Shown here: in pieces, positions 1 through 8,966 of the stretch
Position numbering within the stretch: position 1 is the first letter of the stretch
How the letters are laid out: every line of letters begins with the position of its first letter
Assembly: GCF_001043895.1 (NCBI RefSeq)
Contig: NZ_JTHF01000145.1
Span: 1-43,623, forward strand
Length of the DNA stretch: 43,623 nt
From: Methylobacterium indicum
GTDB taxonomy: Bacteria; Pseudomonadota; Alphaproteobacteria; Rhizobiales; Beijerinckiaceae
Direction: 5' to 3'
Position numbers and translations under genes: made by a program
The notes under the pieces: model-generated
What the model was told of the DNA's origin: nothing
Seen by the model: the letters and a program-made list of their open reading frames with translations, nothing else
Database searches by the model: none

Positions 1-2
1 GC

Positions 3-86
3 GGAATGGCCCGTGCCGCGAGATCCCGATCCGGCTCTCCCCTGCCGCCCCGCCTCCCCGCCCCGCACGCGCATGGAAACCGTTAA
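3..86 (+). CDS. 3' tail of an upstream gene (possible Mla ABC component), partial
   Basis: An open frame enters from the left edge and ends at TAA (84-86), three bases before the ATG of the MlaD-like gene. The visible residues are rich in Arg, Pro and Ser and show no domain. By operon logic the upstream gene should be the MlaF-type ATPase or MlaE-type permease, and ATPases of this group often end in a low-complexity tail. That is inference only; the sequence could equally be a non-coding leader. An 11-bp direct repeat (GCATGGAAACC at 71-81 and 88-98) spans the junction. Confidence 0.3.
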   Translation, partial: GMARAARSRSGSPLPPRLPAPHAHGNR

Positions 87-89
87 GGC

Positions 90-1169
90 ATGGAAACCCG
101 CGCCAACAACGTCCTGATCGGCGCCTTCACGCTGGCGGTGATCGCCCTCGGCTTCGCCTTCGCGTTCTGGCTGCGCGGCTCCTCGTCGAACCAGGCCCGG
201 ATGCCGGTGCGCATCGTATTCTCGGGCGGCGTCGGAGGGCTCGCCAAGGGGGCGGTGGTCACCTTCAACGGCATCCGGGTCGGCGAGGCGACGGACGTGC
301 GGCTCTTGCCGCAGGACCCGCGCCGGGTGACGGCGATCGTCGAGGTCAATCGCGGCACGCCCCTGCGCGTCGACACGCGCGCGCGCCTCGACATGACGAT
401 GCTGACCGGCGTCGCGTCGATCGCCCTCGTCGGCGGCAGCGCCGACGCGCCGCAGCTCGCCCCGACCAAGGACGATCCGGTCCCGACGATCTACGCCGAC
501 GCCTCGGACATCCAGGACCTGATGGCGGCGGCCCGCACCATCGCGCAGCGCGCCGACGACATGCTCCAGCGCCTCGACCGGGTGGTCGCGGGCAACGAGG
601 GTGCGATCAACCGCACGCTGGCCAATGTCGAGCGATTCTCGAAGACGCTGGGCGACAGCGCGCCGGCCCTCGACGCCCTGACCAAGGCGGTGGACGGGCG
701 CAAGCTCGCGAGCCTGATCGACAACGTCGACCGGTTCTCGACCGCTTTGGCCGCCGCCTCGCCGGACGTGCAGGCCGGCGTGCACGATGCCCGCTCGCTT
801 GCCGGCAAGCTCAACGCCTCCGCCGACCGGCTCGACGCGGTGCTGAAGGGCGCCGAGGGCTTCCTCGGCTCCGCCTCCGGCGACGCCGGCAAGAGCACCT
901 TCGCCGAGGTGCGCGAGGCCGCGATCTCGATCCGCGATGCCGGCCGTGCCTTCCGCACCATGTCGGAGAACCTCGACAAGCGCACCGCCACCCTGACCCA
1001 GAGCGTCAGCCGACTCAGCGGCGCCGGGCGGCGCGAGGTGCAGACCCTCTCGACCGACGGCCAGCGCACCCTCAACACCCTCAACAGCGCCGTGCGCAAG
1101 ATCGAGCGCGACCCGTCCCAGGTGATCTTCGGCGGCAAGCCGACGTTGCCGGAATACAACGGTCGCTGA
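90..1169 (+). CDS. MlaD/MCE family lipid-transport substrate-binding protein
   Basis: A 359-residue inner-membrane protein with one N-terminal transmembrane helix (about residues 8-29), then an MCE/MlaD domain (about 38-117, including VTFNGIRVGEATDVRL and MTMLTGVASIALVGG). A long, mostly helical periplasmic region fills about 140-345. MCE proteins form rings that pass phospholipid or other hydrophobic substrate between the inner and outer membranes with an MlaE permease and MlaF ATPase, which should lie just left of the window. The helical tail is typical of single-MCE proteins of this type. The next gene encodes the matching auxiliary lipoprotein, which supports the assignment. The lipid substrate cannot be read from sequence. 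Confidence 0.85.
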   Translation: METRANNVLIGAFTLAVIALGFAFAFWLRGSSSNQARMPVRIVFSGGVGGLAKGAVVTFNGIRVGEATDVRLLPQDPRRVTAIVEVNRGTPLRVDTRARLDMTMLTGVASIALVGGSADAPQLAPTKDDPVPTIYADASDIQDLMAAARTIAQRADDMLQRLDRVVAGNEGAINRTLANVERFSKTLGDSAPALDALTKAVDGRKLASLIDNVDRFSTALAAASPDVQAGVHDARSLAGKLNASADRLDAVLKGAEGFLGSASGDAGKSTFAEVREAAISIRDAGRAFRTMSENLDKRTATLTQSVSRLSGAGRREVQTLSTDGQRTLNTLNSAVRKIERDPSQVIFGGKPTLPEYNGR

Positions 1170-1291
1170 TCATGTCGCCGTGCAGCACCGCCGGGATTGC
1201 ACCCACGCGCGCGCCCGCGCGTTGTCGGAGCATGTTCGGTCAAGCTTCCGGGCCGGTTCCGGCCCCGTCCGCCCTCGGTTCGTCGTCCCCC

Positions 1292-1909
1292 ATGAGCCCT
1301 TCGGTGATCACCACGGTCCGCGCCCTGGGCGCCCGCCGGTCCGGCCCGGTCCTCGCCGCCCTCCTGGCGCTCGCCGTCGGCGCCTGCGGCAGCGGCGCGG
1401 TGCCGACGACCTTCGATCTCACCGCCCTTCCGGGCGCGGCCCGCAGCGGCGCGGCCCGCCGCTCGATCGTGGTGGCCGAGCCGGTCGGGCTCCAGCCCTT
1501 CGAGGCCGACCGCATCATCGTGCGCGAGCCGGGCGGCGCCGTGTCCTATCTCGGCGGCGGCCAGTGGGCCGACCGGCTGCCGCGCCTGGTCCAGACCCGG
1601 GTCATCCAGAGCCTCGAGAACGCCAACCGGCTGAAATCCGTCAGCCGCCCCGGCGACAAGGTCGCGGCCGACACGGTCCTGATCACCGAGTTGCGCGCGT
1701 TCGACATCGATGCCGGACGCCGCGAGGCGGTGGTCGACCTTTCGGCCAAGCTGCTCCAGGAGAGCAGCGGCACGGTCGTGGCGGCCAAGGTCTTCCAGGC
1801 CCGCGTCCCGGTCGCGGAGGTCAACGCGGCGGTGGCGGCCAACGGTCTCGACCGGGCCTTGTCGCAGGTGCTCGCCGACATGGTCCGGTGGATCAACGCC
1901 GGGGGCTGA
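1292..1909 (+). CDS. ABC-type transport auxiliary lipoprotein (PqiC/YmbA-like)
   Basis: A 205-residue lipoprotein. From the ATG at 1292 it has a basic N-terminus, a hydrophobic stretch and a lipobox LAVGAC with the lipidated Cys at residue 32. The body resembles the ABC-type transport auxiliary lipoprotein family found behind MCE genes: a TFDL segment after the Cys, a central region around GGQWADRLPRLVQ and a C-terminal helix ending MVRWIN. The frame stays open upstream to 1172, but that would place 40 odd residues before the signal peptide, so the later start is preferred. It probably helps the MlaD-like protein reach the outer membrane. Confidence 0.75.
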   Translation: MSPSVITTVRALGARRSGPVLAALLALAVGACGSGAVPTTFDLTALPGAARSGAARRSIVVAEPVGLQPFEADRIIVREPGGAVSYLGGGQWADRLPRLVQTRVIQSLENANRLKSVSRPGDKVAADTVLITELRAFDIDAGRREAVVDLSAKLLQESSGTVVAAKVFQARVPVAEVNAAVAANGLDRALSQVLADMVRWINAGG

Positions 1910-1971
1910 GGGCGACGGCAAGTCCGCGCCTTTGGTTGCTCCACTGATGCCGTTGCGGCAATCTCGCCGTC

Positions 1972-2259
1972 ATGAAGGCGGCTCTGCTCCTCCGAGAGCG
2001 ATTGGTTCTGGCATCGGACACATTCGCCGAACTCGTCGTATGGCGCGTTCCGCATCCAATTTCGGGCAGCGTGCACAGCTTCAAGTATCGGCTCGCCCTG
2101 GTCGTGGAAGAGCGATGCGTGCTTCGCTATGATAACGAGGCCGGGAGGGGCGACCACAGGCACGTTGGTGCGGACGAGCAGCCGGTCGCATTCACCAGTA
2201 TCGACGAACTGCTTGCTGCGTTTTGGCTGGACGTGGCCGCCTGGAGGAAGCCCGAATGA
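1972..2259 (+). CDS. TumE-family toxin-like protein (DUF6516)
   Basis: A 95-residue protein that I recognise as like the TumE/DUF6516 toxins: an N-terminal strand region (AELVVWRVPHPI), a HSFKYRLALV segment, RYDNEAG followed by a HRH motif (GRGDHRHVG), and a C-terminal segment ending in FW. Its stop overlaps the start of the next gene as ATGA (2256-2259), so the two are translationally coupled, with the toxin first as in described TumE-TumA pairs. The toxic activity of the family is not well defined, and the sequence alone does not show whether this copy is active. No mobile element is visible next to it. Confidence 0.65.
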   Translation: MKAALLLRERLVLASDTFAELVVWRVPHPISGSVHSFKYRLALVVEERCVLRYDNEAGRGDHRHVGADEQPVAFTSIDELLAAFWLDVAAWRKPE

Positions 2260-2600
2260 CGACCGTAACCATCGGGGTATCGGGAATCGCGGAGACACGG
2301 GCGAGGCTCGAGGCGGCGTTTCGTGGCGAGCCGCAGGGTGCCTACATCTCCTTCCCCTCGGTCGAACTCCTCTGGACGATCCTGACCCCCCAGCGCTGGA
2401 CCCTCGTCCAGCATCTCGTCGGTGCAGGGCCTCTCAGGCTACCGGACCTCGCCGGGTTGTCCGATCGAACCATCGACGAGGTCGAGGCGGACGTCGCGGC
2501 GCTGGTGAAGGCCGGGCTCGTCGACCGCATGCCGGGCGGCGGGATCTGCGTTCCATTCGACGCCGTTCACGTCGATTTCACCCTGGGACGGGCGGCCTGA
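2256..2600 (+). CDS. TumA-like antitoxin / winged-helix DNA-binding protein (HVO_A0114 type)
   Basis: A 114-residue protein whose central part (about residues 35-95) reads as a winged helix: ILTPQRWTLVQHL, then a recognition-helix region LAGLSDRTIDEVEADVAAL, and KAGLVDRMPGGGICVPFD as the wing. This fits the HVO_A0114-type putative DNA-binding proteins that pair with TumE toxins. The ATG at 2256 is preferred over the longer frame because it overlaps the toxin stop codon as ATGA. It probably neutralises the toxin and represses the operon. The assignment rests on context as much as on sequence. Confidence 0.65.
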   Translation: MTTVTIGVSGIAETRARLEAAFRGEPQGAYISFPSVELLWTILTPQRWTLVQHLVGAGPLRLPDLAGLSDRTIDEVEADVAALVKAGLVDRMPGGGICVPFDAVHVDFTLGRAA

Positions 2601-2604
2601 GCCG

Positions 2605-3225
2605 CTACTCCATCACGGCCGCCTTCATGATGACCACCATCATGGCGCGCCCGGTCGTCTCGCTGACGCAGCGCACGGTGTGGGGCCGGTCGCAGCGGTA
2701 GCGCAGGGTCTCGCCGGCCCGGGCCCGCTGCACCGCGCCGGCCACGTCGACCTCGAACTCGCCCTCGGTCACCGACAGGGACTCGACCGAGCCGCGCTGG
2801 TGGGCGTCCGAATCGAGCACGCCGCCCGGATCGGCCGAGAGGTCGTACCATTGCAGCCATTCGACGGTCTTGATCCAGCCGACGATCGCGAGCCGCATCC
2901 GGCCGTCGTCGGAGACGAGGATCGGCGTGTCGGCCCTGGACGACTTCTCGATGAAGGGTTCCTCGTCGCCGGTGGCGAGCACCCGCTCGATCGAGACGTC
3001 GAGGGCCTGGCTCAGGCGCCAGATCGTCGCCAGCGTCGGGTTGGTCTCGTTGCGCTCGATCTGGCTGATGATCGACTTGGCGACGCCGGACTGCTCGGCC
3101 AGTTCCGACAGCGACAGGTTGTAGGCCTTGCGCAGGCGCTGGATGGTCTTGCCGAGCTGTCCCGACAAGACCTGCGCCCCGCTCACAAGGTCCCTGGTGC
3201 GCTCCCGCCCCCGCTCGACGCCCAT
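2605..3225 (-). CDS. XRE-family transcriptional regulator with cupin domain
   Basis: A 206-residue regulator. A helix-turn-helix XRE domain lies at about residues 24-80 (LSELAEQSGVAKSIISQIER, then NETNPTLATIWRLSQAL), and a C-terminal cupin at about 125-200 (SVTEGEFEVDVAG, then GETLRYRCDRPHTVRCVSE) probably binds a small ligand. This layout is common in repressors of amine, amino-acid or aldehyde metabolism, but the ligand cannot be inferred here. It is convergent with the tumEA-like pair (4-bp gap) and follows thiD in the same direction after 135 bp, so it probably has its own promoter. Confidence 0.85.
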   Translation of the reverse strand: MGVERGRERTRDLVSGAQVLSGQLGKTIQRLRKAYNLSLSELAEQSGVAKSIISQIERNETNPTLATIWRLSQALDVSIERVLATGDEEPFIEKSSRADTPILVSDDGRMRLAIVGWIKTVEWLQWYDLSADPGGVLDSDAHQRGSVESLSVTEGEFEVDVAGAVQRARAGETLRYRCDRPHTVRCVSETTGRAMMVVIMKAAVME

Positions 3226-3360
3226 CGCCCGCCCTCGAACCCCGCTGGATCACCGCCGGTCGTTCCGCATACCGAACGCCCGTACGCTCCATCAAACGCA
3301 ATCGCCGGGAGCGCGCAAGGGTTCATCGGGCCGCGCGGGGCGTTTCTTGGTGGTCGGGCC

Positions 3361-4157
<797 letters not shown>

Positions 4158-4161
<4 letters not shown>

Positions 4162-4208
4162 GTCCGGTCCCCGACCGTGCAAGTCTCGATCATGCAGGTC
4201 TCGATCAT
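4158..4208 (-). CDS. Micro-ORF bridging thiE and thiD (16 codons, MIETC repeated)
   Basis: On the minus strand an ATG at 4208-4206 overlaps the thiE stop as ATGA. It opens a 16-codon frame reading MIETCMIETCTVGDRT, and its TGA (4160-4158) overlaps the thiD ATG as ATGA. It therefore joins the two enzymes with no untranslated base. The repeat MIETC-MIETC comes from a 15-bp tandem duplication (4178-4192 and 4193-4207). It could act in translational coupling or be a chance product of the duplication. No homologue is known to me. Confidence 0.35.
4178..4207. repeat. 15-bp tandem duplication at the thiE/thiD junction
   Basis: Two adjacent 15-bp copies of TGCARGTCTCGATCA (plus-strand reading, one base differing) cover the thiE stop codon and most of the intercistronic gap. 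Because 15 is a multiple of three, the duplication keeps the bridging micro-ORF open. Confidence 0.9.
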
Positions 4209-4918
4209 GCGGAGCCCCTCGCGGCCAGCGCCGCATCGATGACGCCGCGCAGGTCGCGGGCCCGCGCCTCGACGTCCTGGCCGGTGCCGAACAAAGCCGA
4301 GATCAGCGCGATCCCGTCCGCCCCCGCCCCGATCGTCGCGGCGGCGTTGCCGCGGTCGATTCCCGCGATGGCGCCCACCGGCAGGTTGCCGCCGCGGGCG
4401 AGGCGTGCCCGGAAGACGATGCGGTTGAGCCCGTCGAGCCCGACCGGAGGATCCGGGTTGGTCTTGCTGGTGGTGGCGAAGACGCCGCCGATGCAGGCGT
4501 AATCGACCGGCAGCCGGTAGAGCTCGTCCGCCTGGGCGGCGTTCTTGACGGTGAGCCCGACGATCGCGCCGCGCGGCAGGAGCCGCTTGGCGTCGGCCGG
4601 ATGCATGTCCTCCTGGCCGAGATGCACGCCCTCGGCGCCTGCGGCGAGCGCGAGGTCGACCCGGTCGTTGACGAGGAGCGGCACGCCGGTGCCCTCGAGC
4701 GCCGCATGGATCCGACGCAGCCGCTCCACCGTCTCGCGGGCATTGGCGATGGTCTTTTCGCGGTATTGCAGCAGCGTGCAGCCCCCGGCGGCCGCCTCGG
4801 CCGCCATCCGGGCGAGGTGCTCGGCGTCGCTGCCGCAGACCCCGACATCGAGGAGGCCGTAGAGCCGCAGGTCCACCGGCACGGTGTCGGCCGGACGTGT
4901 CGCCGGGCCGGCGCTCAC
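4205..4918 (-). CDS. thiE: Thiamine-phosphate synthase
   Basis: A 237-residue TIM-barrel enzyme that joins HMP-PP and thiazole phosphate to give thiamine phosphate. It carries the usual signatures: LLQYREKT near residue 50 (pyrophosphate and Mg binding), VNDRVDLA, GVHLGQEDM, TTSKTNPDPPVGLDGL and PVGAIAGID. The GTG at 4918 is preferred: it has GGGAG about 7 nt upstream and overlaps a short upstream ORF as GTGA, and the 42 further residues of the open frame are Pro/Arg-rich and unlike the family. It is followed by the bridging micro-ORF and thiD. No THI-box (TPP riboswitch) sequence is visible in the upstream region. Confidence 0.92.
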   Translation of the reverse strand: MSAGPATRPADTVPVDLRLYGLLDVGVCGSDAEHLARMAAEAAAGGCTLLQYREKTIANARETVERLRRIHAALEGTGVPLLVNDRVDLALAAGAEGVHLGQEDMHPADAKRLLPRGAIVGLTVKNAAQADELYRLPVDYACIGGVFATTSKTNPDPPVGLDGLNRIVFRARLARGGNLPVGAIAGIDRGNAAATIGAGADGIALISALFGTGQDVEARARDLRGVIDAALAARGSA

Positions 4919-4968
4919 GGGCGGGCTCCCGCGCGGGGCGTGAGGCGGCGTGCGGACATGACGGGCAT
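4915..4968 (-). CDS. Possible 17-codon leader ORF upstream of thiE
   Basis: An ATG at 4968 opens the peptide MPVMSARRLTPRAGARP, and its TGA overlaps the chosen thiE GTG as GTGA. It has no strong ribosome binding site and no known homologue. Together with the micro-ORF before thiD it gives a chain of coupled frames, which is the reason for listing it. It may be fortuitous. Confidence 0.25.
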   Translation of the reverse strand: MPVMSARRLTPRAGARP

Positions 4969-5083
4969 TCCCTGCTGGGCCCGGGGGCCTGACGATCGTC
5001 CCCCGGAGTAAGGGCGGCCGAGCGCGGGCGTCAACGGCCGCCAAAGATGCGCGAAGCCGTCGCCCCCGCCGTCGAGGGGGATT

Positions 5084-6067
5084 CTACCCCGCTCGGGCCC
5101 CGCCCGCCGCGGCCTCGCGCGCCCGCTCGACCACCAGGCGCCGCTCGCGCCAGACCACGAACACGCCGGCCGCCGCCACGATGCCGCCGCCGAGCGCGAT
5201 CGAGGCGGTGGGGAGCTGGCCGAACACGAACCAGCCGATCAGCACCGACCACAGCATCGTGGTGTACTCGAAGGGCGCGACCAGCGAGGCGTCGCCGTGC
5301 CGGTAGCTCTCGGTGAGCAGGATCTGGCCGATGCCGCCGAGCACGCCGACGACGACGAACAGCGCGAGATCGGTCCAGCCCGGCATCTTCCAGCCGAGGA
5401 CGAGGGTGGAGAGACCCAGCAGCGAGGTGAACAGGAAGAAGTAGAGCACGATGGCCCCGGTACGCTCGGTGCCGGTGAGCTTGCGCACCTGGATCGTGGC
5501 CGCCGCGGAGCAGGCCGCCGCCAGGATGGCGAACAGCGCGCCCGTCGTGCCGCCGCCGCCCGCGCCGCCGAATTCGAGATGCGGCGCGAGCGTGATCAGG
5601 ACGCCGAGGAAGCCGACGCTGACGCCGGCCCAGCGATAGGCCTGGACCCGCTCGCGCAGCACGATGGCCGCGAGCACCACGACGAGGAGCGGCGAGGCGT
5701 AGCCGATCGCCACCGCGTCGGAGAGCGGCAGGAAGGACAGTCCGGCGAAGCCCGCGAACATGCCGCAGGCGCCGATGATGCTGCGCAGCATGTGCCCCTT
5801 GAGGTTCTGCGTGCGCACCGCCTCGATCACGCCGCCCTGCCAGCGCAGCCAGACCAGCAGCGGCGCGATGGCGATGAAGGAGCGGAAGAACACGATCTCG
5901 CCGGTCGGGAACCGGTCGGCCAGGGTCTTCACGCCCGCCGACATCAGCGTGAAGGCCAGCGCCGAGAGGACCTTCAGGCCGATGCCGAGATAGGGCCGGG
6001 CGGCCCCGCGTGCCGACGCGCCAGCTCCGGTGACCGACTGGCCGGGGACGACGAGGGGGGCTGCCAT
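5084..6067 (-). CDS. DMT-superfamily (EamA) membrane exporter
   Basis: A 327-residue protein with about ten hydrophobic helices in two EamA halves. The first half includes PTGEIVFFRSFIAIAPLLVW and SLLPLSDAVAIGYASPLLV-type segments (here SFLPLSDAVAIGYASPLL). The second includes GQILLTESYRHGDASLVAPF and a final helix near GGGIVAAAGVFVVW. This pattern is typical of the drug/metabolite transporter family, many of which export amino acids or other metabolites; the substrate is unknown. The ATG at 6067 is chosen; the frame extends to 6202 but the extra 45 residues are Arg/Pro-rich. It lies upstream of thiE on the same strand, with no evident functional link. Confidence 0.85.
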   Translation of the reverse strand: MAAPLVVPGQSVTGAGASARGAARPYLGIGLKVLSALAFTLMSAGVKTLADRFPTGEIVFFRSFIAIAPLLVWLRWQGGVIEAVRTQNLKGHMLRSIIGACGMFAGFAGLSFLPLSDAVAIGYASPLLVVVLAAIVLRERVQAYRWAGVSVGFLGVLITLAPHLEFGGAGGGGTTGALFAILAAACSAAATIQVRKLTGTERTGAIVLYFFLFTSLLGLSTLVLGWKMPGWTDLALFVVVGVLGGIGQILLTESYRHGDASLVAPFEYTTMLWSVLIGWFVFGQLPTASIALGGGIVAAAGVFVVWRERRLVVERAREAAAGGARAG

Positions 6068-6335
6068 GGGCGGGGCGCTTTTCTGAGGTCGCGGGGGGAG
6101 AGGCGCGGCCGCGAGAGCCGCGGCGGGGCGTCCTGTCAGAACCACGAATCGGCACGGCCGAGGTAGAGGCCTCCCCGAGCGGCTGATCTGCGCGATCCGC
6201 ATGGTCGTCTTTAAATCTCCGCAAACGAATCTGCGCCTGCATCCCCGGCCAAGGTTCGGCGATCCGCCCGCGCGTCATCAAAGTGATACGCGAATGGGGT
6301 TTGGCTGGCGCGAGATGCCGCCAAGGAGAGTGCAC

Positions 6336-7217
6336 GTGGCCGAGGACGCCGACGCGCTTCGCGTGCGAACCCTGTTCCTCTCTGACCTCCACCTCGGAAC
6401 GAAGGGATGTCAGGCCGAACTTCTGCTCGACTTCCTGCGGGAAGTGGATGCCGACGAGATCTACCTCGTCGGCGACATCGTCGATGGGTGGAAGCTGCGC
6501 TCCGGCTGGTACTGGCCGCAATCGCACAACGACGTGGTGCAGAAGCTGTTGCGGAAGGTGCGGAAAGGGTCCCGGCTCGTCTACGTGCCGGGCAACCACG
6601 ACGAGTTCCTGCGCGACTTCCTCGACATGCATTTCGGCGGCATCGAGATCCAGGATCAGGTGCTGCACGAGGCGGCGGACGGCAAGCGCTACCTCGTGAT
6701 CCACGGCGACCAGTTCGACCTCGTGGTGCGCCACGCCCGCTGGCTGGCCCTGCTGGGCGACGGCGCCTACACGGCGGCGCTCTTCGTCAACACCCACCTC
6801 AACTGGGTACGACGGCGCCTCGGCCTGACCTATTGGTCGCTCTCGGCCTGGGCCAAGCTGAAGGTGAAGAACGCCGTCAACTTCATCGGCCGGTTCGAGG
6901 AGTTCTTGATCGCCGAGGCCCGCCGGGCCGACGCGAACGGGGTGATCTGCGGCCACATCCACCATGCGGCGAGCCGCATGGTCGGCGACATGCACTACCT
7001 CAACACCGGCGACTGGGTGGAATCCTGCACGGCGGTCGTCGAACATTACGACGGCACCATGGAGGTGATCCGCTTCGCCGAGTGGAAGCGGGCCAGCGCC
7101 GAGGCGCCGGTGCCGCTGACCTCCCGCAGCCGCCCGGTCGTCCCGGTCGAGGACCTGGCACCTGCCGCCCGCACCCTGCCGGAGCACCCGTCCATCGGCA
7201 CCCGGGCCGTCGCGTGA
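6336..7217 (+). CDS. LpxH-like metallophosphoesterase (UDP-2,3-diacylglucosamine diphosphatase family)
   Basis: A 293-residue calcineurin-like phosphoesterase. Metal-binding motifs appear in the right order: LSDLHLG, VGDIVDGW, PGNHDE, VIHGDQFD and CGHIHHA. The tryptophan-rich helical insert (WLALLGDG to YWSLSAWAKLKVK) is typical of the LpxH-like group that hydrolyses UDP-diacylglucosamine or related lipid pyrophosphates at the inner membrane. The GTG at 6336 is preferred because AAGGAGAG lies 6-13 nt upstream; ATG 6315 is an alternative. Its stop overlaps the next gene as GTGA, so the two are coupled, which suggests a shared role in envelope glycolipid synthesis. Confidence 0.85.
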   Translation: MAEDADALRVRTLFLSDLHLGTKGCQAELLLDFLREVDADEIYLVGDIVDGWKLRSGWYWPQSHNDVVQKLLRKVRKGSRLVYVPGNHDEFLRDFLDMHFGGIEIQDQVLHEAADGKRYLVIHGDQFDLVVRHARWLALLGDGAYTAALFVNTHLNWVRRRLGLTYWSLSAWAKLKVKNAVNFIGRFEEFLIAEARRADANGVICGHIHHAASRMVGDMHYLNTGDWVESCTAVVEHYDGTMEVIRFAEWKRASAEAPVPLTSRSRPVVPVEDLAPAARTLPEHPSIGTRAVA

Positions 7218-8311
7218 GGCTCCTCGTCGCGACCGACGCCTGGCACCCCCAGGTCAACGGCGTCGTCCGCTCCCTCGAGCACATGGTCGCGGCCGGCCGC
7301 CGCCGCGGCCACGACCCGGTGATGCTGACGCCCCTCGACTTCGCCAGCGTGCCGCTGCCGGGCTACTCCGAGATCCGGCTCTCGCTCGTCACCGCCCGGG
7401 GCGTCGCCGCCCGCTTCCCGGCCCTCGCACCGACTCACGTCCACATCGCCACCGAGGGGCCGATCGGGCTCGCGACCCGCCGGGTCTGCCTGGCCCAGGG
7501 GCGGCCCTTCACCACGAGCTACCACACCCGCTTCCCCGAATACCTCGCCGCCCGCCTGCCGGTGCCGGAACGCTGGAGCTACGCGTGGCTGCGCCGCTTC
7601 CACGGCGCGTCGAGCGGCACGATGGTGAGCACGCCCTCGCTCGAGCGCGATCTCGCGGGGCGCGGCTTCAGCCGCCTGATGCGCTGGACCCGCGGCGTCG
7701 ACACCGAGCTCTTTCGCCCCCGCGACGGCGCGGCGGTCCCGGACGCGCTCGCCGGTCTCCCCCGCCCGTTCTTCCTGTTCGTCGGGCGCCTCGCGGTCGA
7801 GAAGAACGTCGAGGCGTTCCTGCGCCTCGATCTGCCCGGCACCAAGCTCGTCGTCGGCGACGGGCCCGACCGGGCGCGGCTCGCCGGCCTCGCTCCCGAG
7901 GCCCGCTTCCTCGGCACGCTCACCGGCGAGGCCCTGGCCCAGGTCTATGCGGCGAGCGACGTCTTCGTCTTCCCGAGCCTGACCGACACTTTCGGCATCG
8001 TGCTGCTGGAGGCGCTGGCGAGCGGCCTGCCCGTCGCCGCCTATCCGGTCACCGGCCCCCTCGACGTGATCGGCGGCACGAGCGTCGGGGTCCTGGACCA
8101 CGATCTCGGCGCGGCGGCCCGGGCGGCTTTGGCGATCCCGCGCGAGGCCTGCCGGGCGGAAGCCCTGCGCTACACCTGGGAGGCCAGCGCCGACCAGTTC
8201 TACGGCAACATCGAGGCCGCCCATGCCGAGGGCGCCACGATCCAGCGGCGCCGTCGCATCGGGCTGCCGCTTCCCCGCGAGGCGCCGCTGCGGCGGGTGG
8301 GCGAGGGCTGA
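7214..8311 (+). CDS. Glycosyltransferase, GT-B fold, family 1/4
   Basis: A 365-residue glycosyltransferase starting at a GTG that overlaps the upstream stop (GTGA, 7214-7217). The N-terminal half begins LLVATDAWHPQVNGVVRSL, the usual acceptor-domain start of this group. The C-terminal half has FVGRLAVEKNVEAFL, VVGDGPDRARL, and PSLTDTFGIVLLEALASG, which contains the EX7E-type nucleotide-sugar site. The conserved pairing with an LpxH-like phosphoesterase fits transfer of a sugar to a membrane lipid such as diacylglycerol. The donor sugar and the acceptor cannot be determined from sequence. Confidence 0.88.
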   Translation: MRLLVATDAWHPQVNGVVRSLEHMVAAGRRRGHDPVMLTPLDFASVPLPGYSEIRLSLVTARGVAARFPALAPTHVHIATEGPIGLATRRVCLAQGRPFTTSYHTRFPEYLAARLPVPERWSYAWLRRFHGASSGTMVSTPSLERDLAGRGFSRLMRWTRGVDTELFRPRDGAAVPDALAGLPRPFFLFVGRLAVEKNVEAFLRLDLPGTKLVVGDGPDRARLAGLAPEARFLGTLTGEALAQVYAASDVFVFPSLTDTFGIVLLEALASGLPVAAYPVTGPLDVIGGTSVGVLDHDLGAAARAALAIPREACRAEALRYTWEASADQFYGNIEAAHAEGATIQRRRRIGLPLPREAPLRRVGEG

Positions 8312-8326
8312 CCGGCTCCGGTCGCC

Positions 8327-8770
8327 TCACGCGAACAGATCGACGACCGCGAACCCCCTCCCCGCCAGCCGATCGCTCAGGATCCGCCGGTGGCAGCGCT
8401 CGGGGTCGCGCTCGAAGCAGAGCAGGCAGGTCGGCCCGACCCCGGCCAAGGCCGCCAGCTCGTCGAGGGCGGTCTGCCCGGCCCCGGTCTCCAGCACCTC
8501 CTCGCAGTAGATCCGGCGCATCAGCGCGGCATCGTCGGCCCGGGCCGCCTCGCGGCCGGCCTTGGGCGTGCCGAGGCCGCGCAGATGCCGGTAGCCGATG
8601 CCGGCCTCGGAGAGGCCGGCTGCGAGCGCGCTCTTCGAGAAGCCGCGCTTGCGCGAGGCCGCCACCGCGCGCACGTCGGCCAGGGTCGCGACGCCCGCGT
8701 CGCGCAGGGCCGCGGCGAAACGCTCGGTATCGGCGCCTTCGTACCCGATGGTAAATAGAACCTTATCCAT
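8327..8770 (-). CDS. DUF488 family protein
   Basis: A 147-residue protein of the DUF488 family. It begins at MDKVLFTIGYEG (ATG 8770), followed by LADVRAVAASRKRGFSK, YRHLRGLGTP, and LLCFERDPERCHRRIL near the C-terminus, where the Cys and His residues are family signatures. The function is not established; the fold has been compared with sugar- or nucleic-acid-binding proteins. It is convergent with the glycosyltransferase (15-bp gap) and divergent from the lysozyme-like gene. Confidence 0.85.
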   Translation of the reverse strand: MDKVLFTIGYEGADTERFAAALRDAGVATLADVRAVAASRKRGFSKSALAAGLSEAGIGYRHLRGLGTPKAGREAARADDAALMRRIYCEEVLETGAGQTALDELAALAGVGPTCLLCFERDPERCHRRILSDRLAGRGFAVVDLFA

Positions 8771-8966
8771 GCGGCGCCTCGGCAAATGCCAGTCCTCGTC
8801 GGGGCTTATGCCCGGCGGGGATCACCGCGGCGAGCCGCGGCCCCCGCCTACGTGGCTTTCGCATCACGCTTTTCAAAATTCCGTTCAGATCCCGTCAAGC
8901 TTCCATTAACCGGCCCCACCGCATCGAATAGCCATAGTGTTCCGCGTCAAGTCAGGCCGCGCCCCG

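Noticed and set aside
1172..1291. Earlier start for the Mla auxiliary lipoprotein.
   Set aside because: It would place 40 residues before the signal peptide and lipobox; the ATG at 1292 gives a normal lipoprotein precursor.
4905..5045. A TPP riboswitch (THI box) upstream of thiE.
   Set aside because: No CTGAGA element or the paired ACCC...GGTAATACCAGC-type sequence is visible in the leader.
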